In this document: positions 1-8,195 of the stretch, piece by piece | How positions within the stretch are numbered: the stretch's first letter is position 1 | Layout of the letters: each line of letters opens with the position of its first letter | Source of the DNA: Candidatus Thorarchaeota archaeon | GTDB lineage: Archaea > Asgardarchaeota > Thorarchaeia > Thorarchaeales > Thorarchaeaceae | Direction of reading: 5' to 3' | DNA: 17,270 bases | NCBI GenBank assembly: GCA_016839345.1 | Contig: JAEOUL010000145.1 | Span: 1 to 17,270, forward strand | Notes under the pieces: model-generated | The model's input: the letters and a program-made list of their open reading frames with translations, nothing else | The model's database searches: none | What the model was told of the DNA's origin: nothing | Program-made: the position numbers and the translations under genes

Positions 1-899
1 CAATGGAGAAGGGTAAGGCATATGGTCGGGGAGTGAGTGACAATAAGGGAAACATCGTTGCATCGGTAAGTTCTGCAAAGGAACTCATCAAAAAGGGCAG
101 CTCCAAAGTAAACTACAAATTACTAATTAGCCCAAATGAAGAGATAGGTGGAGTTTGGGGTATTGAGTATCTTATGAATGGGCCTCCTAAGATACGTGGT
201 GATTTTGGAATTGTTGTAGATTCAGGTCCCGAGTATGTAAGCACTGGCGCAAGCGGTGTCATATCAGGTACTATCACAGTGAAGGGCACTCAGGGCCATG
301 CTGGATATCCGTTCAAGTTCGCTAATGCAATTCATCTCTCTATACCATTAATGCAGGTCATGCTTGATTATATCGATATTCGTCGGAAGGTAGTTTCTAA
401 ACTGCCCGCACCTCCCGGAAGTCCACATCAGACACTCTGGGGCAGATTCTCAATGACTGTCTATAATGCAGGAAGCAAGACCAATACAATCCCTGGAAAG
501 GCTGAGATATCCTTCGACTGTCGGACCATACCTGAAGAAGATGTTGAGGAAGTAGTGAAAGACATCGAGGATTTCTTTGAGAAGGCAAAGGAGGAAACTG
601 GTGTTGAAGCATCAATTGAGTTCATAACCAAACACGCAGGTTGGGGTTCTGATCCTGAGAATAAATACATCAAGGCATTTCATGAAGTAGTCAAAGCAAC
701 CATAGACCCAGACATCACAATCTCGGCTGATCTTGGAGGAAATGATGGTCATTACTTCACCTCTCATGGAATACCAACAGTTTGTTATGGTATTATCAGA
801 AACGATACCAACTACCATGGAATAGATGAGTTCATGCATCTTGAGGACTTTGAGAAGGTCAAGAAGGTCCTCATTCATTTTGCGGAGACGTGTGATTGA
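1..899 (+). CDS. M20-family zinc metallopeptidase (ArgE/DapE/carboxypeptidase-like), 5'-truncated
   Basis: This is the C-terminal part of an M20 di-zinc amidohydrolase. The frame is open to the left edge, and the visible part starts inside the conserved core, so the true start and the first metal-binding His motif lie outside the window. Seen: the GVSDNKG segment with the bridging metal Asp, the PNEEIGG segment with the catalytic Glu pair, a VDSG segment, and a dimerisation lid domain starting near TGASGVISG. The terminal metal His is in YHGIDEF, close to the C-terminus. Family members cleave dipeptides, acylated amino acids or related amides; the substrate cannot be read from sequence. The ATG at position 3 is internal, not a start. 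The stop codon is immediately followed by the ATG of the oxidoreductase gene, so the two are probably co-transcribed and translationally coupled. Confidence 0.9.
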   Translation, partial: MEKGKAYGRGVSDNKGNIVASVSSAKELIKKGSSKVNYKLLISPNEEIGGVWGIEYLMNGPPKIRGDFGIVVDSGPEYVSTGASGVISGTITVKGTQGHAGYPFKFANAIHLSIPLMQVMLDYIDIRRKVVSKLPAPPGSPHQTLWGRFSMTVYNAGSKTNTIPGKAEISFDCRTIPEEDVEEVVKDIEDFFEKAKEETGVEASIEFITKHAGWGSDPENKYIKAFHEVVKATIDPDITISADLGGNDGHYFTSHGIPTVCYGIIRNDTNYHGIDEFMHLEDFEKVKKVLIHFAETCD

Positions 900-2024
900 A
901 TGGTTGATATACACGACCTGAAAATAGGGGCTCCTGGTCCTTTCCTTCCGCCTTGGGACAACGCCCTAAAGAATGCAAAGACCATTGACTCCCTGGGGTA
1001 TGACAGTATGGCATTTCCTGACCATTTTGCAGGATTTGTACCTGAGAGCATCTGGACCCCTGATATTACACCACTGGCTGTCTTCCAGCAATCCCCTCAC
1101 ACATACTACGAGCTATCAAGCATCATGAGCGCCTGCGCAGCGGTTACTGAGAATGTCCAGCTGATTTCTACAGTTACTGAACCAATCAGACGACATCCAA
1201 TCCTTATCGCCCAGACCTTTCTTACGCTCGACCATATCAGTAGAGGAAGAACTGTACTTGGTATTGGAGCTGGTGAGATTGAGAATATCGAACCTTATGG
1301 CCTCAACTACTCTGGTCAGGTTGGAAAGCTACGAGAGGCTCTTGAAATCATCAAAATAGCTTGGAACACTCATGAACCATTCAACTATGAAGGTCGCTAC
1401 TGGAAACTCAAAGATGCAGTCATGTCTCTGAGGCCTGCCGTGGATGGAAAACCACCGCCAATCTGGATAGCCGCTATGGGCCCCAAAATGCTGAAGCTTG
1501 CCGCTGAATTTGGCGATGGATGGATTCCAGCTGTCGCAAGCGCAAAGCAATACGGAGAGGGTCTAAGAATCATTCATGATTACAGAAAGAAACTAAATCG
1601 CACTGGACCTTTCACTGCAGCCCTGTGGAAATGGTGTATTATTGATGAAGATCCAATGGAATGTGAGAGACTGATGAAAACTCCTCTTGCCAAAGCATTT
1701 GCTCTAATGCATGAAGCAAGAAGCTGGACACGTTTGGGATATTCACATCCTTTTGGTGATGATTTTCATGGTTTAACCAACTACATTCCGATGAGATATG
1801 ATCGAAAGACCACACTAGATGCGATTGAAAAGGTGCCACTAGAAGTTTTACATGAGTTCTATGTGACAGGTGGCAAAGAAACCCTCATTGGAATCCTTGA
1901 AGACTTAGTGAAACAAGGGCTTGAACATGTCATTCTCTGGAACGCTACAGGCATGTTTGATCTTGAGAAGACCAAACCATCATACGAGATTATCAAGGAG
2001 ATCTTGGCATATGTCAAGGGATAA
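900..2024 (+). CDS. LLM-class flavin/F420-dependent oxidoreductase
   Basis: A 374-residue protein of the luciferase-like monooxygenase (LLM) TIM-barrel superfamily, which uses FMN or coenzyme F420. Supporting segments are an N-terminal strand ending in a PDHF motif near residue 40, a VTEPIRRHP segment around residue 97, the GRTVLGIGAGE segment near residue 117 with the following EPYG, and PPIWIAAMGPKMLKLA followed by DGWIP around residues 185-210. These are hallmarks of the F420-dependent branch that includes methylene-H4MPT reductase and F420-dependent dehydrogenases. The length is usual for the family. The substrate cannot be assigned; calling it Mer would go beyond the evidence. It starts on the base after the peptidase stop, and its last 14 bases overlap the nucleotide diphosphatase gene, giving a three-gene operon. 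Confidence 0.85.
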   Translation: MVDIHDLKIGAPGPFLPPWDNALKNAKTIDSLGYDSMAFPDHFAGFVPESIWTPDITPLAVFQQSPHTYYELSSIMSACAAVTENVQLISTVTEPIRRHPILIAQTFLTLDHISRGRTVLGIGAGEIENIEPYGLNYSGQVGKLREALEIIKIAWNTHEPFNYEGRYWKLKDAVMSLRPAVDGKPPPIWIAAMGPKMLKLAAEFGDGWIPAVASAKQYGEGLRIIHDYRKKLNRTGPFTAALWKWCIIDEDPMECERLMKTPLAKAFALMHEARSWTRLGYSHPFGDDFHGLTNYIPMRYDRKTTLDAIEKVPLEVLHEFYVTGGKETLIGILEDLVKQGLEHVILWNATGMFDLEKTKPSYEIIKEILAYVKG

Positions 2025-2583
2025 CCTTGTTCTAGTGACACAGAATGAACACAAGCTCAAGGAACTCCGTCCTCTCTTCAAAAGGTACAATGTAGAATTT
2101 ATTACAACTCCGATTCAGAAACATGAGATACGATCTGAGAGCATTGAGGAGATTGCGCGTGTAGCTGCTAAGGTTGCACATGAGACTCTTCAACGACCAG
2201 TTGTGGTGGATGACACCGGTTTCTTTGTCGACTCACTAAATGGGTTTCCAGGGTCATATGCAGCAATTGTCCTCAAATCAATTGGCTATGAAGGTATACT
2301 AAAGCTTATGACCGATAAAATGGAGCGAACCTCGAGGTTCAAGACCGCTGTAGGGTTCTGTGATGGTGAACGTTTGGAAGTATTCTCAGGAGATATGTTA
2401 GGAAAAGTCGCACACAAACCTGCGGGGGAGGGAGGCTTTGGCTACGACCCTATCTTTGTGCCTGAAGGCTTCGACAAAACATATGCTGAACTAAGTCTGG
2501 ATGAGAAAATACGTATATCACATAGGACGCGCGCATTTGAGGAATTCCTGAAGTGGTATATATCTAGGTCTGACAATCCTTAA
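2011..2583 (+). CDS. XTP/dITP diphosphatase (HAM1/RdgB family)
   Basis: A 190-residue non-canonical purine NTP pyrophosphatase that hydrolyses XTP and (d)ITP to monophosphates, keeping deaminated purines out of nucleic acids. Seen: the substrate-binding start VTQNEHKLKEL, the VVDDTGFFVDSLNGFPGSYAA segment with the catalytic Asp pair, the GGFGYDPIF loop, and the C-terminal SHRTRAFEEF, where the family usually has SHRxRA. The start is ATG 2011, which begins directly before the conserved strand. The same frame is open further upstream, to ATG 1921, but that extension lies inside the oxidoreductase gene and has no family similarity. The 14-base overlap suggests translational coupling with the preceding gene. 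Confidence 0.92.
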   Translation: MSRDNLVLVTQNEHKLKELRPLFKRYNVEFITTPIQKHEIRSESIEEIARVAAKVAHETLQRPVVVDDTGFFVDSLNGFPGSYAAIVLKSIGYEGILKLMTDKMERTSRFKTAVGFCDGERLEVFSGDMLGKVAHKPAGEGGFGYDPIFVPEGFDKTYAELSLDEKIRISHRTRAFEEFLKWYISRSDNP

Positions 2584-2616
2584 GACTGATGATGACGTTT
2601 TTGAAAGGGAACAACA

Positions 2617-3369
2617 ATGTCAGTGAGTGAGGCGACTATCAAGGCTCTCAAGCAGTTCGGTCTCACTGAGTATGAAACCCAAGCATACCTAGCATTGGTT
2701 GGTGGAGGGCAGATGGGCGCGTCTGACATCTCCACAAAATCAAAAGTTCCCTATTCTCGAATTTACGATGTGTTGGGTAGACTTGAAGAGAAACAATTTA
2801 TTCAGGTTAAAAGAGGTCGTCCAACCATCTATGTTGCTAAGTCACCAACTGAAGTTGTTCGAGTGATACGTCTTGATTGGGAACAGAAGCTCGAAGAGTC
2901 CAGTCGTTTGGTTGTAGATGAACTCCAACCTCTTTTTGAACAGGAAACAAAAGTAACAACACGAGATGTTTACGTGATGCATGGTCGAGCTGCAATCTTG
3001 TCTAAAGCTGTAGAAATGCTCGAATCCGCCAAAGAGGAGGTCCTACTCTCAATTCCTGGTCTGGATCTCGATATGGAAGACTTGACTACCATAGCTGAGA
3101 GAGTTCTCCATGTCAAGGCACACACTCGTATTCTTACATCGATTGTTCCTGACACTATCAAGCCACTAATACCCAGCAATTTCAAAGTTCGAACCCGTGA
3201 GAGAGTCTTTGGTGTGGGACTTGTTGTTGATGAACGTCAGACATTGATAATGCTCGCAGGTGGAGATTCAGATACTGAGTTTGTTGGAATATATTCAAGC
3301 GCTAGTCTTTTTGCATCAATGGCTCGAGCCTATTTTGAATCACTTTGGAAAGACAGTATCCCACTCTGA
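2617..3369 (+). CDS. TrmB-family transcriptional regulator
   Basis: A 250-residue cytoplasmic DNA-binding regulator. Residues 5-75 form a TrmB-type winged helix: the LTEYETQAYLAL helix, the recognition region around residues 37-55 (SDISTKSKVPYSRIYDVLGRL), then a wing rich in Lys/Arg ending RGRPTIYVA. A linker helix follows (about 85-110). The C-terminal half has the MHGRAAILSKAVEML and VLLSIPGLDL segments of the TrmB effector or phospholipase-D-like domain, and ends in the typical GIYSSASLFASMARAYFESLW. Family members sense sugars or other small molecules; the ligand here is unknown. An AAGGGA ribosome-binding sequence at 2605-2610 supports ATG 2617. It lies 33 bp after the diphosphatase, so it could be part of that operon or control it. 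Confidence 0.9.
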   Translation: MSVSEATIKALKQFGLTEYETQAYLALVGGGQMGASDISTKSKVPYSRIYDVLGRLEEKQFIQVKRGRPTIYVAKSPTEVVRVIRLDWEQKLEESSRLVVDELQPLFEQETKVTTRDVYVMHGRAAILSKAVEMLESAKEEVLLSIPGLDLDMEDLTTIAERVLHVKAHTRILTSIVPDTIKPLIPSNFKVRTRERVFGVGLVVDERQTLIMLAGGDSDTEFVGIYSSASLFASMARAYFESLWKDSIPL

Positions 3370-3383
3370 CTGACTTTACGGTC

Positions 3384-3390
3384 TTATATT
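3384..3390 (+). promoter_or_regulatory. Probable TATA box for the double winged-helix gene
   Basis: TTATATT lies in the 40-bp gap after the TrmB gene. An archaeal TATA centre is normally 25-27 bp before the transcription start, which would put the start near 3413, close to the GTG at 3410. This fits a leaderless or short-leader transcript. It was placed by eye only. Confidence 0.4.
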
Positions 3391-3409
3391 CTCAATCAAC
3401 GACACTCTA

Positions 3410-4867
3410 GTGTCATATTACTCGAGTTTAGAATATTGTCTGCGGGGGTTTACCTTGACTGAGCCAGAGCTAGAAAAGAAAGGTCCGGATGACTCAATAA
3501 TGCCTGATGACAAAACCACAGCTTTCTGGGATAGACTTTCACCGAGTGCATTAGCTGTCATGCGCTTTGTGAGAACCTTCGAGGAAGGAGGGCAATTGGA
3601 AGTCTTCACTGAAGATGCGGATTTCAAAATGTTGCGTAAGATGGTTTTGTCTTACCGGGGAAGTCTGTATCTTCTCCTTACTCGACGCTTAGAAGAAGTA
3701 GTCCGACTAGGTGATGTTGAGATTATTAGTCAAAGGGATGTTATGAGCCTGATTCTTCATCTATGGGAGGAAAATATCTCTCGCTTATCGAGAACAGAAC
3801 TCCCCTTTCTAGAAGCAGCAATTAAGAATCCGGGTATGCCTCTGAACCTCATCGCAAAAAGAGCTGGTCTCTCCTATGCACAGACTCGTCGCGCTCAAAA
3901 ACGCTTGAATGACTCAGGAGTCTTGAAGACAGGCGGGATGCTCAACACACACAAACTTGGTCTTGAGAGAGTCTTAATCATATTTGAATCTCCCTCACTT
4001 GTTTTGTCAGGACCATATGTCCAAAAGACATTGATGATTGATGGTTATTCTCCCTTAGTGCTTGTTGTGGCAACAATTCCCCATAAGAAGCGGAGCGAAT
4101 TCCTTGACACAATCCGTAGTTTCAGAAACAGCACCAGTAGTGTGTCTGTTTGGGGTCTTTCAGCAGGAATCCCGAAATTAAATGGGAGATATTTCAATAC
4201 AAATAGAGGTTGGAATCTTGATTTGCTTCATTTCAGACTAATGTTGAGGAAAGGAGGGAATCCTCTCATTCTTGCTGATGTTGCATCACCAGCGCCACCT
4301 GAACCACATGGTTTCACTTTTGCTGATGTCAAGATTATAGATGCACTCGTTGACAGCTTTGCCAGTACTGCTGCTGAAATTGTAAAAGCAACCAAGCTGT
4401 CCTCTTCAACAGCATTCAGAAAACGATCACAGCTTCTGAAGAGTGGTATTGTATTACCTCGGGCTCGGGTCAATATTCCAATGTTGAGTGATCGAGTAAT
4501 CTGTCTTCTGAGTCCAGAGTGTTCTGGAGACATAATCCCTGCATGGGATTACCTTCCACTTACTTATCAATCAAGAATTCAGAATTTAGAGGACACCTCT
4601 GAGAAAAAGGTCTTACTAGTTTCAGCATTACCCGCAGGATCAAGTCGCGATTTGATTGATGTACTAGATGATGAAACATCAAAGATTCACGATTATTCAG
4701 CGCATGTGGTGGCAGCAGGTGTTGGTGGGTCCTCCAAAGTGACCTCAATGTACGATCGTAGGAGTGACCAATGGAAATGGGATGTTTCCAAGTTCTTTGA
4801 CGCGTTTACATATAGTGTGATTCGTCGAGATGCCTCTCCCAAGAACATTCCACTAGATCTTGCCTGA
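3410..4867 (+). CDS. Large protein with two winged-helix units, probable Lrp-like tandem regulator
   Basis: No named family is recognised for this protein of up to 485 residues. Two helix-turn-helix stretches can be seen. One is at about residues 130-180 (LIAKRAGLSYAQTRRAQKRL, then a wing containing KTGGM). The other is at about 305-352 (AAEIVKATKLSSSTAFRKRS, then SGIVLP). Each is followed by roughly 80-100 residues of alternating beta and alpha character, as in the RAM effector domain of Lrp/AsnC proteins. I therefore infer a duplicated Lrp-like architecture in one chain, with an extra N-terminal helical region (40-125). No membrane segment is seen. The start is uncertain: GTG 3410 is the longest, TTG 3455 has a GGGGG sequence about 8 bases upstream, and ATG 3500 is the first ATG. 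It sits between a TrmB regulator and RNase Z on the same strand. Confidence 0.75.
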   Translation: MSYYSSLEYCLRGFTLTEPELEKKGPDDSIMPDDKTTAFWDRLSPSALAVMRFVRTFEEGGQLEVFTEDADFKMLRKMVLSYRGSLYLLLTRRLEEVVRLGDVEIISQRDVMSLILHLWEENISRLSRTELPFLEAAIKNPGMPLNLIAKRAGLSYAQTRRAQKRLNDSGVLKTGGMLNTHKLGLERVLIIFESPSLVLSGPYVQKTLMIDGYSPLVLVVATIPHKKRSEFLDTIRSFRNSTSSVSVWGLSAGIPKLNGRYFNTNRGWNLDLLHFRLMLRKGGNPLILADVASPAPPEPHGFTFADVKIIDALVDSFASTAAEIVKATKLSSSTAFRKRSQLLKSGIVLPRARVNIPMLSDRVICLLSPECSGDIIPAWDYLPLTYQSRIQNLEDTSEKKVLLVSALPAGSSRDLIDVLDDETSKIHDYSAHVVAAGVGGSSKVTSMYDRRSDQWKWDVSKFFDAFTYSVIRRDASPKNIPLDLA

Positions 4868-4925
4868 TAACACTCATGTCACAATTCATATCTTGAACCG
4901 ATGAGTATCCTCACAAGATTCTCTG

Positions 4926-5870
4926 ATGATTGAAATAGTATTCCTTGGTACTGGTGGGTCTATTCCTACAAAAGACCGTAATCATCCATCCATTGCAATA
5001 AGACATGAGGGATGGGTGTTATTATTTGATGCGGGTGAGGATGTTCAAAGACAATTTGAAAAAGCGAATCTCGGGCTCAACAAGAAGATGGCTGTGTTTG
5101 TGTCTCATGTCCATGCGGACCACGTTCTGGGTCTGCCTGGAATTCTTCTCAGGTTCTCACTTCTTGGTCGAATTAAGCCACTTGCTATCTATGGCCCTAA
5201 AAGTCTAATAGAATATGTAAAAGTCAGTCAATCTACAATCAATCTGGGGACAACCTTTGAAGCTGTTGTTCATGCCATTGAGCCTGGAATAGTATTTCAT
5301 GAGCAAAATTTGATTGTACGTGCTTTCGAAGTTGACCATCGTGGGTATGCACTTGGTTTTGAAATAACTTGGTCCCGTCCAACTGGAACATTCATCCCTG
5401 AAAAAGCTGAAGAACTCGGAGTACCAAAAGGTCCGTTCTGGAAAAAACTGGCCGCAGGTGAAGTTATCCAACTTGAAGATGGAACTAAAGTGACCCCTAA
5501 ACAAGTCACCGAGCCTAGTCTGAAACCCTTAAAGATAGTATACTCCGGAGACACCCGTCCCTGTGAAGAGTTGCGCGTCGCATCACTCGACGCTGATATC
5601 CTGATTAGTGAGGCAATGTATACCACCCAGCATGAAGATCTTGCTGAGGAGAGAGGACATACCACTGCAGTAGAAGCGGCAAAGTTAGCCCGCGATGCAG
5701 GTGTTCAATTGTTGGTCCTGACACACTATAGTCCTCGCTACCATGATGGTAATGAGATTATTGAGGAGGCCAGGTCCATTTTTGCCAACTCAGTTCTTGC
5801 CCAAGATCATATGAGAATTCAACTTGCAAGGGATGGCTCCTGTGTTGTAATCAAACCCCCAGACGATTGA
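4926..5870 (+). CDS. rnz: Ribonuclease Z (tRNase Z, short form)
   Basis: A 314-residue metallo-beta-lactamase fold endonuclease that cuts pre-tRNAs just 3' of the discriminator base. Seen: the N-terminal FLGTGGSIPTKDRNHPS strand and loop, the zinc motif HVHADH at residues 61-66 (most relatives have Gly in place of the Ala), the VDHRGYALGF His segment, GDTRPCEEL with a metal Asp, ISEAMY, the RGHTT segment with the catalytic His, and the final LTHYSPRY His. A long exosite-type insertion of basic and acidic residues lies between about 155 and 205. The length matches tRNase Z(S). The CCA encoded on the nearby tRNA-Ser shows that at least some substrates carry CCA. The gene ends 7 bp from the convergent reductase gene. 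Confidence 0.93.
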   Translation: MIEIVFLGTGGSIPTKDRNHPSIAIRHEGWVLLFDAGEDVQRQFEKANLGLNKKMAVFVSHVHADHVLGLPGILLRFSLLGRIKPLAIYGPKSLIEYVKVSQSTINLGTTFEAVVHAIEPGIVFHEQNLIVRAFEVDHRGYALGFEITWSRPTGTFIPEKAEELGVPKGPFWKKLAAGEVIQLEDGTKVTPKQVTEPSLKPLKIVYSGDTRPCEELRVASLDADILISEAMYTTQHEDLAEERGHTTAVEAAKLARDAGVQLLVLTHYSPRYHDGNEIIEEARSIFANSVLAQDHMRIQLARDGSCVVIKPPDD

Positions 5871-5877
5871 TGCTCTA

Positions 5878-7080
5878 TCAGAAACCCAGCTTTATTGCCT
5901 TCAAGGGATGTTTAGTGATTAAACGCTTTCCTAGAGCCACCTTAAGTTCTGAGAATGGCCTGATTCGAGATAGGATGTTGGTCAAGTATTCTCTCATTAC
6001 TGGGTCTTCTTCTGCAATCTGGAAAAGTAGTTCAGCATGTCTGTTCGATTTATTGAGAATTCCAGTTAACATTCTAGAATCTGAAAGTTCTCTAGACATT
6101 CCCTCTTTCACGCGTCTTTCATATTCAACAATGTGTAACGGTGATTTTTTTACGACCGCTTCAATTGTCACCTCTGCAGCCAAAGCACCTGATTCTATTG
6201 CATAAGATATTCCTTCTCCTGTTAGAGGTGAAACTAATCCTGCGGCATCACCGACCAACATACTTCTTCTCCCTATGCACCTACTCACCTTTCCTCCAAG
6301 TGGTACTCTACAAGATGTTCTATTAGTTGGATCAATTTCAATACCCTTCATTTGTTCAATTGTTTTAACATGTTTCTTCCATGCTGATTTGAGGTCTCCA
6401 CTCTTGTCTAGCCTACAACCAATTCCTACACTGAACCCCTCCCTTTTTGGAAAACACCAACCATAACCCCATGACACAAGTCCAAAGTACAACTCAATCA
6501 CAGGCTCAGAATTGTGAGTCAGCATAGTGCTTTCAACATCATTTTCACTCAGCGGAACTTCTGCTTCAAAACATAATGCAACTCTCTCATGATGCCATTT
6601 TGTACGAATGCCTAGTTCTTTTGCAGATATCCCATTCACTCCATCTGCTCCTACAAGAAGACAAGATTTGTATGAGTCGCCCACTCCGAGTGCTCGGATT
6701 CCTGAACGTAGCTGTTCAATGCTAACTACCTCCATCCCCTCAATGACTTCAACACCTGCATCTTTCGCTTTCTGCAGTAGATAAGCATCAAATCGTTCAC
6801 GTTTCACTAAATGTCCAATGAGTTTTCTACTGGTCAGAGTCACACTTTTTCCTGCTGGTGTGTGTGCAATAGCTGCACGAAATGTCCGCTCAATGACTGA
6901 CGAAACATCCAAACCCAAAACACGTAAGGCATGAGGTCCTATCGCTCCACCACAGGGTTTCTTTCTCGGATGATTCTTTTTCTCTAGAAGTACGACCTCT
7001 AACCCTGCCTCAGCAGCTATGCGCGCACATGTTGCCCCTGCTGGACCGCCTCCAATCACAGTCAGGTCATACAACCGCAA
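5878..7080 (-). CDS. Geranylgeranyl reductase-family FAD-dependent oxidoreductase
   Basis: A protein of about 400 residues of the archaeal geranylgeranyl reductase group, which saturates isoprenoid double bonds of membrane lipids or related prenyl compounds. Seen in order: the Rossmann FAD motif VIGGGPAGATCA at residues 8-19, an acidic LLEKK strand end, the PCGGAIGP loop typical of the group, GADGVNG (second FAD motif), the family signature GYGWCFPK, and VGDAAGLVSPLTGEGI binding the FAD pyrophosphate. The exact lipid substrate is not determined. The longest frame begins with TTG at 7080. A second TTG at 7074 is better spaced from an upstream GGTGA sequence and may be the real start, giving 398 residues. 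Its 3' end converges with RNase Z, and its 5' end diverges from the asparaginase gene. Confidence 0.88.
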   Translation of the reverse strand: MRLYDLTVIGGGPAGATCARIAAEAGLEVVLLEKKNHPRKKPCGGAIGPHALRVLGLDVSSVIERTFRAAIAHTPAGKSVTLTSRKLIGHLVKRERFDAYLLQKAKDAGVEVIEGMEVVSIEQLRSGIRALGVGDSYKSCLLVGADGVNGISAKELGIRTKWHHERVALCFEAEVPLSENDVESTMLTHNSEPVIELYFGLVSWGYGWCFPKREGFSVGIGCRLDKSGDLKSAWKKHVKTIEQMKGIEIDPTNRTSCRVPLGGKVSRCIGRRSMLVGDAAGLVSPLTGEGISYAIESGALAAEVTIEAVVKKSPLHIVEYERRVKEGMSRELSDSRMLTGILNKSNRHAELLFQIAEEDPVMREYLTNILSRIRPFSELKVALGKRLITKHPLKAIKLGF

Positions 7081-7109
7081 TCACCACAAGATACGACTTA
7101 TCAAAACAC

Positions 7110-7119
7110 GGATAAATCC
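7110..7119. promoter_or_regulatory. Symmetric TATA-like element shared by divergent promoters
   Basis: The sequence GGATAAATCC, an inverted repeat of GGAT around a central AA, lies midway in the intergenic region between the reductase and asparaginase genes. Measured 26 bp from its centre, transcription would start near 7140 on the plus strand and near 7089 on the minus strand. Both positions are close to the expected translation starts. This is a by-eye assignment. Confidence 0.35.
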
Positions 7120-7151
7120 TGTTCTACGATTCAGAATATGGGTGTGTCATA

Positions 7152-8195
7152 CTGAGCTCAGAAGAAACTGCCACAGTTTGTCTGATTACAACTGGAGGCA
7201 CAATATCAAGTGTTTATGACTCGGGTACTCAGGCTCTTCGCCCAGGTCTCTCAGTCGAGGAACTGCTTGACCGTCTTCCCAGAGGAATGGGGAATGTTGA
7301 GGTCATTCAGAGAGAACTCTATCAGTTGGACTCTGCAAATGCACAACCTCATCACTGGCAGACACTGGCAAGCACAATCAAAGAGATAAGTGAGGAGATA
7401 AAAAATCTCAATGGTATCGTAATCACGCATGGAACAGACACCATGACATATTCCGCAGCTGCTGTTAGTTTTATGGTCCAAGACTTTGGCAAACCTATTG
7501 TATTCACTGGAGCTCAAATCCCAGCGTCAGTTCCTTGGAGTGATGGTCCAAGAAATCTCCTTGACGCTATACGTGTTGCAGCTTTTGGAGATCTTGGAGA
7601 AACATGTATTGTGTTCAATGGAGAGATTCATCGAGCAACAAGAGCCAAGAAAGTGCGAGTCAACTCCTACGATGCCTTTGATTCAATGGACCCCTCACCT
7701 ATTGGTCTCTTAGCGCGCGACATTGTTCTCTATGACGGTCGTAAGAAACGTGACCATAGTCTGATTCCTAGATTTGACACTCGACTTGATGACCGTGTTT
7801 TTCTCCTCAAGGTGTTTCCAGGACTACCTCCACAAACCCTGTCGCGCATTGTTGAATTGGGCTATCATGGGATGATCATTGAAGGATTTGGTTCAGGTAA
7901 CATTCCGACCGATGAAAATGCGCTCACGGGAGGAATTCTTCACGCCATAGATCAGGGATGTTTTGTGGTGATTAGTTCACAATGCGCTTTCGGCCAGGCA
8001 GATCTTTCAATCTATGAAGTTGGTCGAGCAGCTTTGGAGGTTGGAGCTATAAGTGCCTATGACATGACCTCTGAAGCAGCGCTTGTGAAGCTCGCTTGGA
8101 TTCTAGGGCACACTAAAGAACCAGACCGCGTCAAAGAGATGATGGGCATCAGTTATGTTGGTGAAATGTCATTCATAGATCATCAAGAGAAGTAA
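7152..8195 (+). CDS. L-asparaginase, type I (asparaginase/GatD family); start codon not canonical or frame disrupted
   Basis: This cytoplasmic amidohydrolase converts L-asparagine to aspartate and ammonia. The catalytic motifs are present: TTGGTISS with the nucleophilic Thr near the N-terminus, THGTDTM with the second Thr and Asp, the FTGAQIP loop, HRATRAKKVRVNSYDAFDS with the catalytic Lys, and a C-terminal DMTSEAALVKLAWILG. It lacks the roughly 80-residue N-terminal domain of GatD, so an asparaginase is favoured over a tRNA amidotransferase subunit. The oddity is the start. The frame is open from 7116, but no ATG, GTG or TTG occurs before ATG 7287, which would delete the first catalytic Thr. 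I place the start at CTG 7152 as a best guess (347 residues); ATA 7149 is possible. An ATG at 7138 is in a different frame and reaches a stop after five codons. A one-base error or a real frameshift could explain this. Confidence 0.8.
   Translation: MSSEETATVCLITTGGTISSVYDSGTQALRPGLSVEELLDRLPRGMGNVEVIQRELYQLDSANAQPHHWQTLASTIKEISEEIKNLNGIVITHGTDTMTYSAAAVSFMVQDFGKPIVFTGAQIPASVPWSDGPRNLLDAIRVAAFGDLGETCIVFNGEIHRATRAKKVRVNSYDAFDSMDPSPIGLLARDIVLYDGRKKRDHSLIPRFDTRLDDRVFLLKVFPGLPPQTLSRIVELGYHGMIIEGFGSGNIPTDENALTGGILHAIDQGCFVVISSQCAFGQADLSIYEVGRAALEVGAISAYDMTSEAALVKLAWILGHTKEPDRVKEMMGISYVGEMSFIDHQEK

Noticed and set aside
900..2024. Assignment of the LLM protein as methylene-H4MPT reductase (Mer)
   Set aside because: Superfamily motifs fit, but no substrate-specific residues were recognised and the neighbours are not C1 genes.
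7138..7155. ATG 7138 as the asparaginase start through programmed frameshifting
   Set aside because: A -1 shift would be required, and no slippery heptamer is present at the TCA TAC TGA site.
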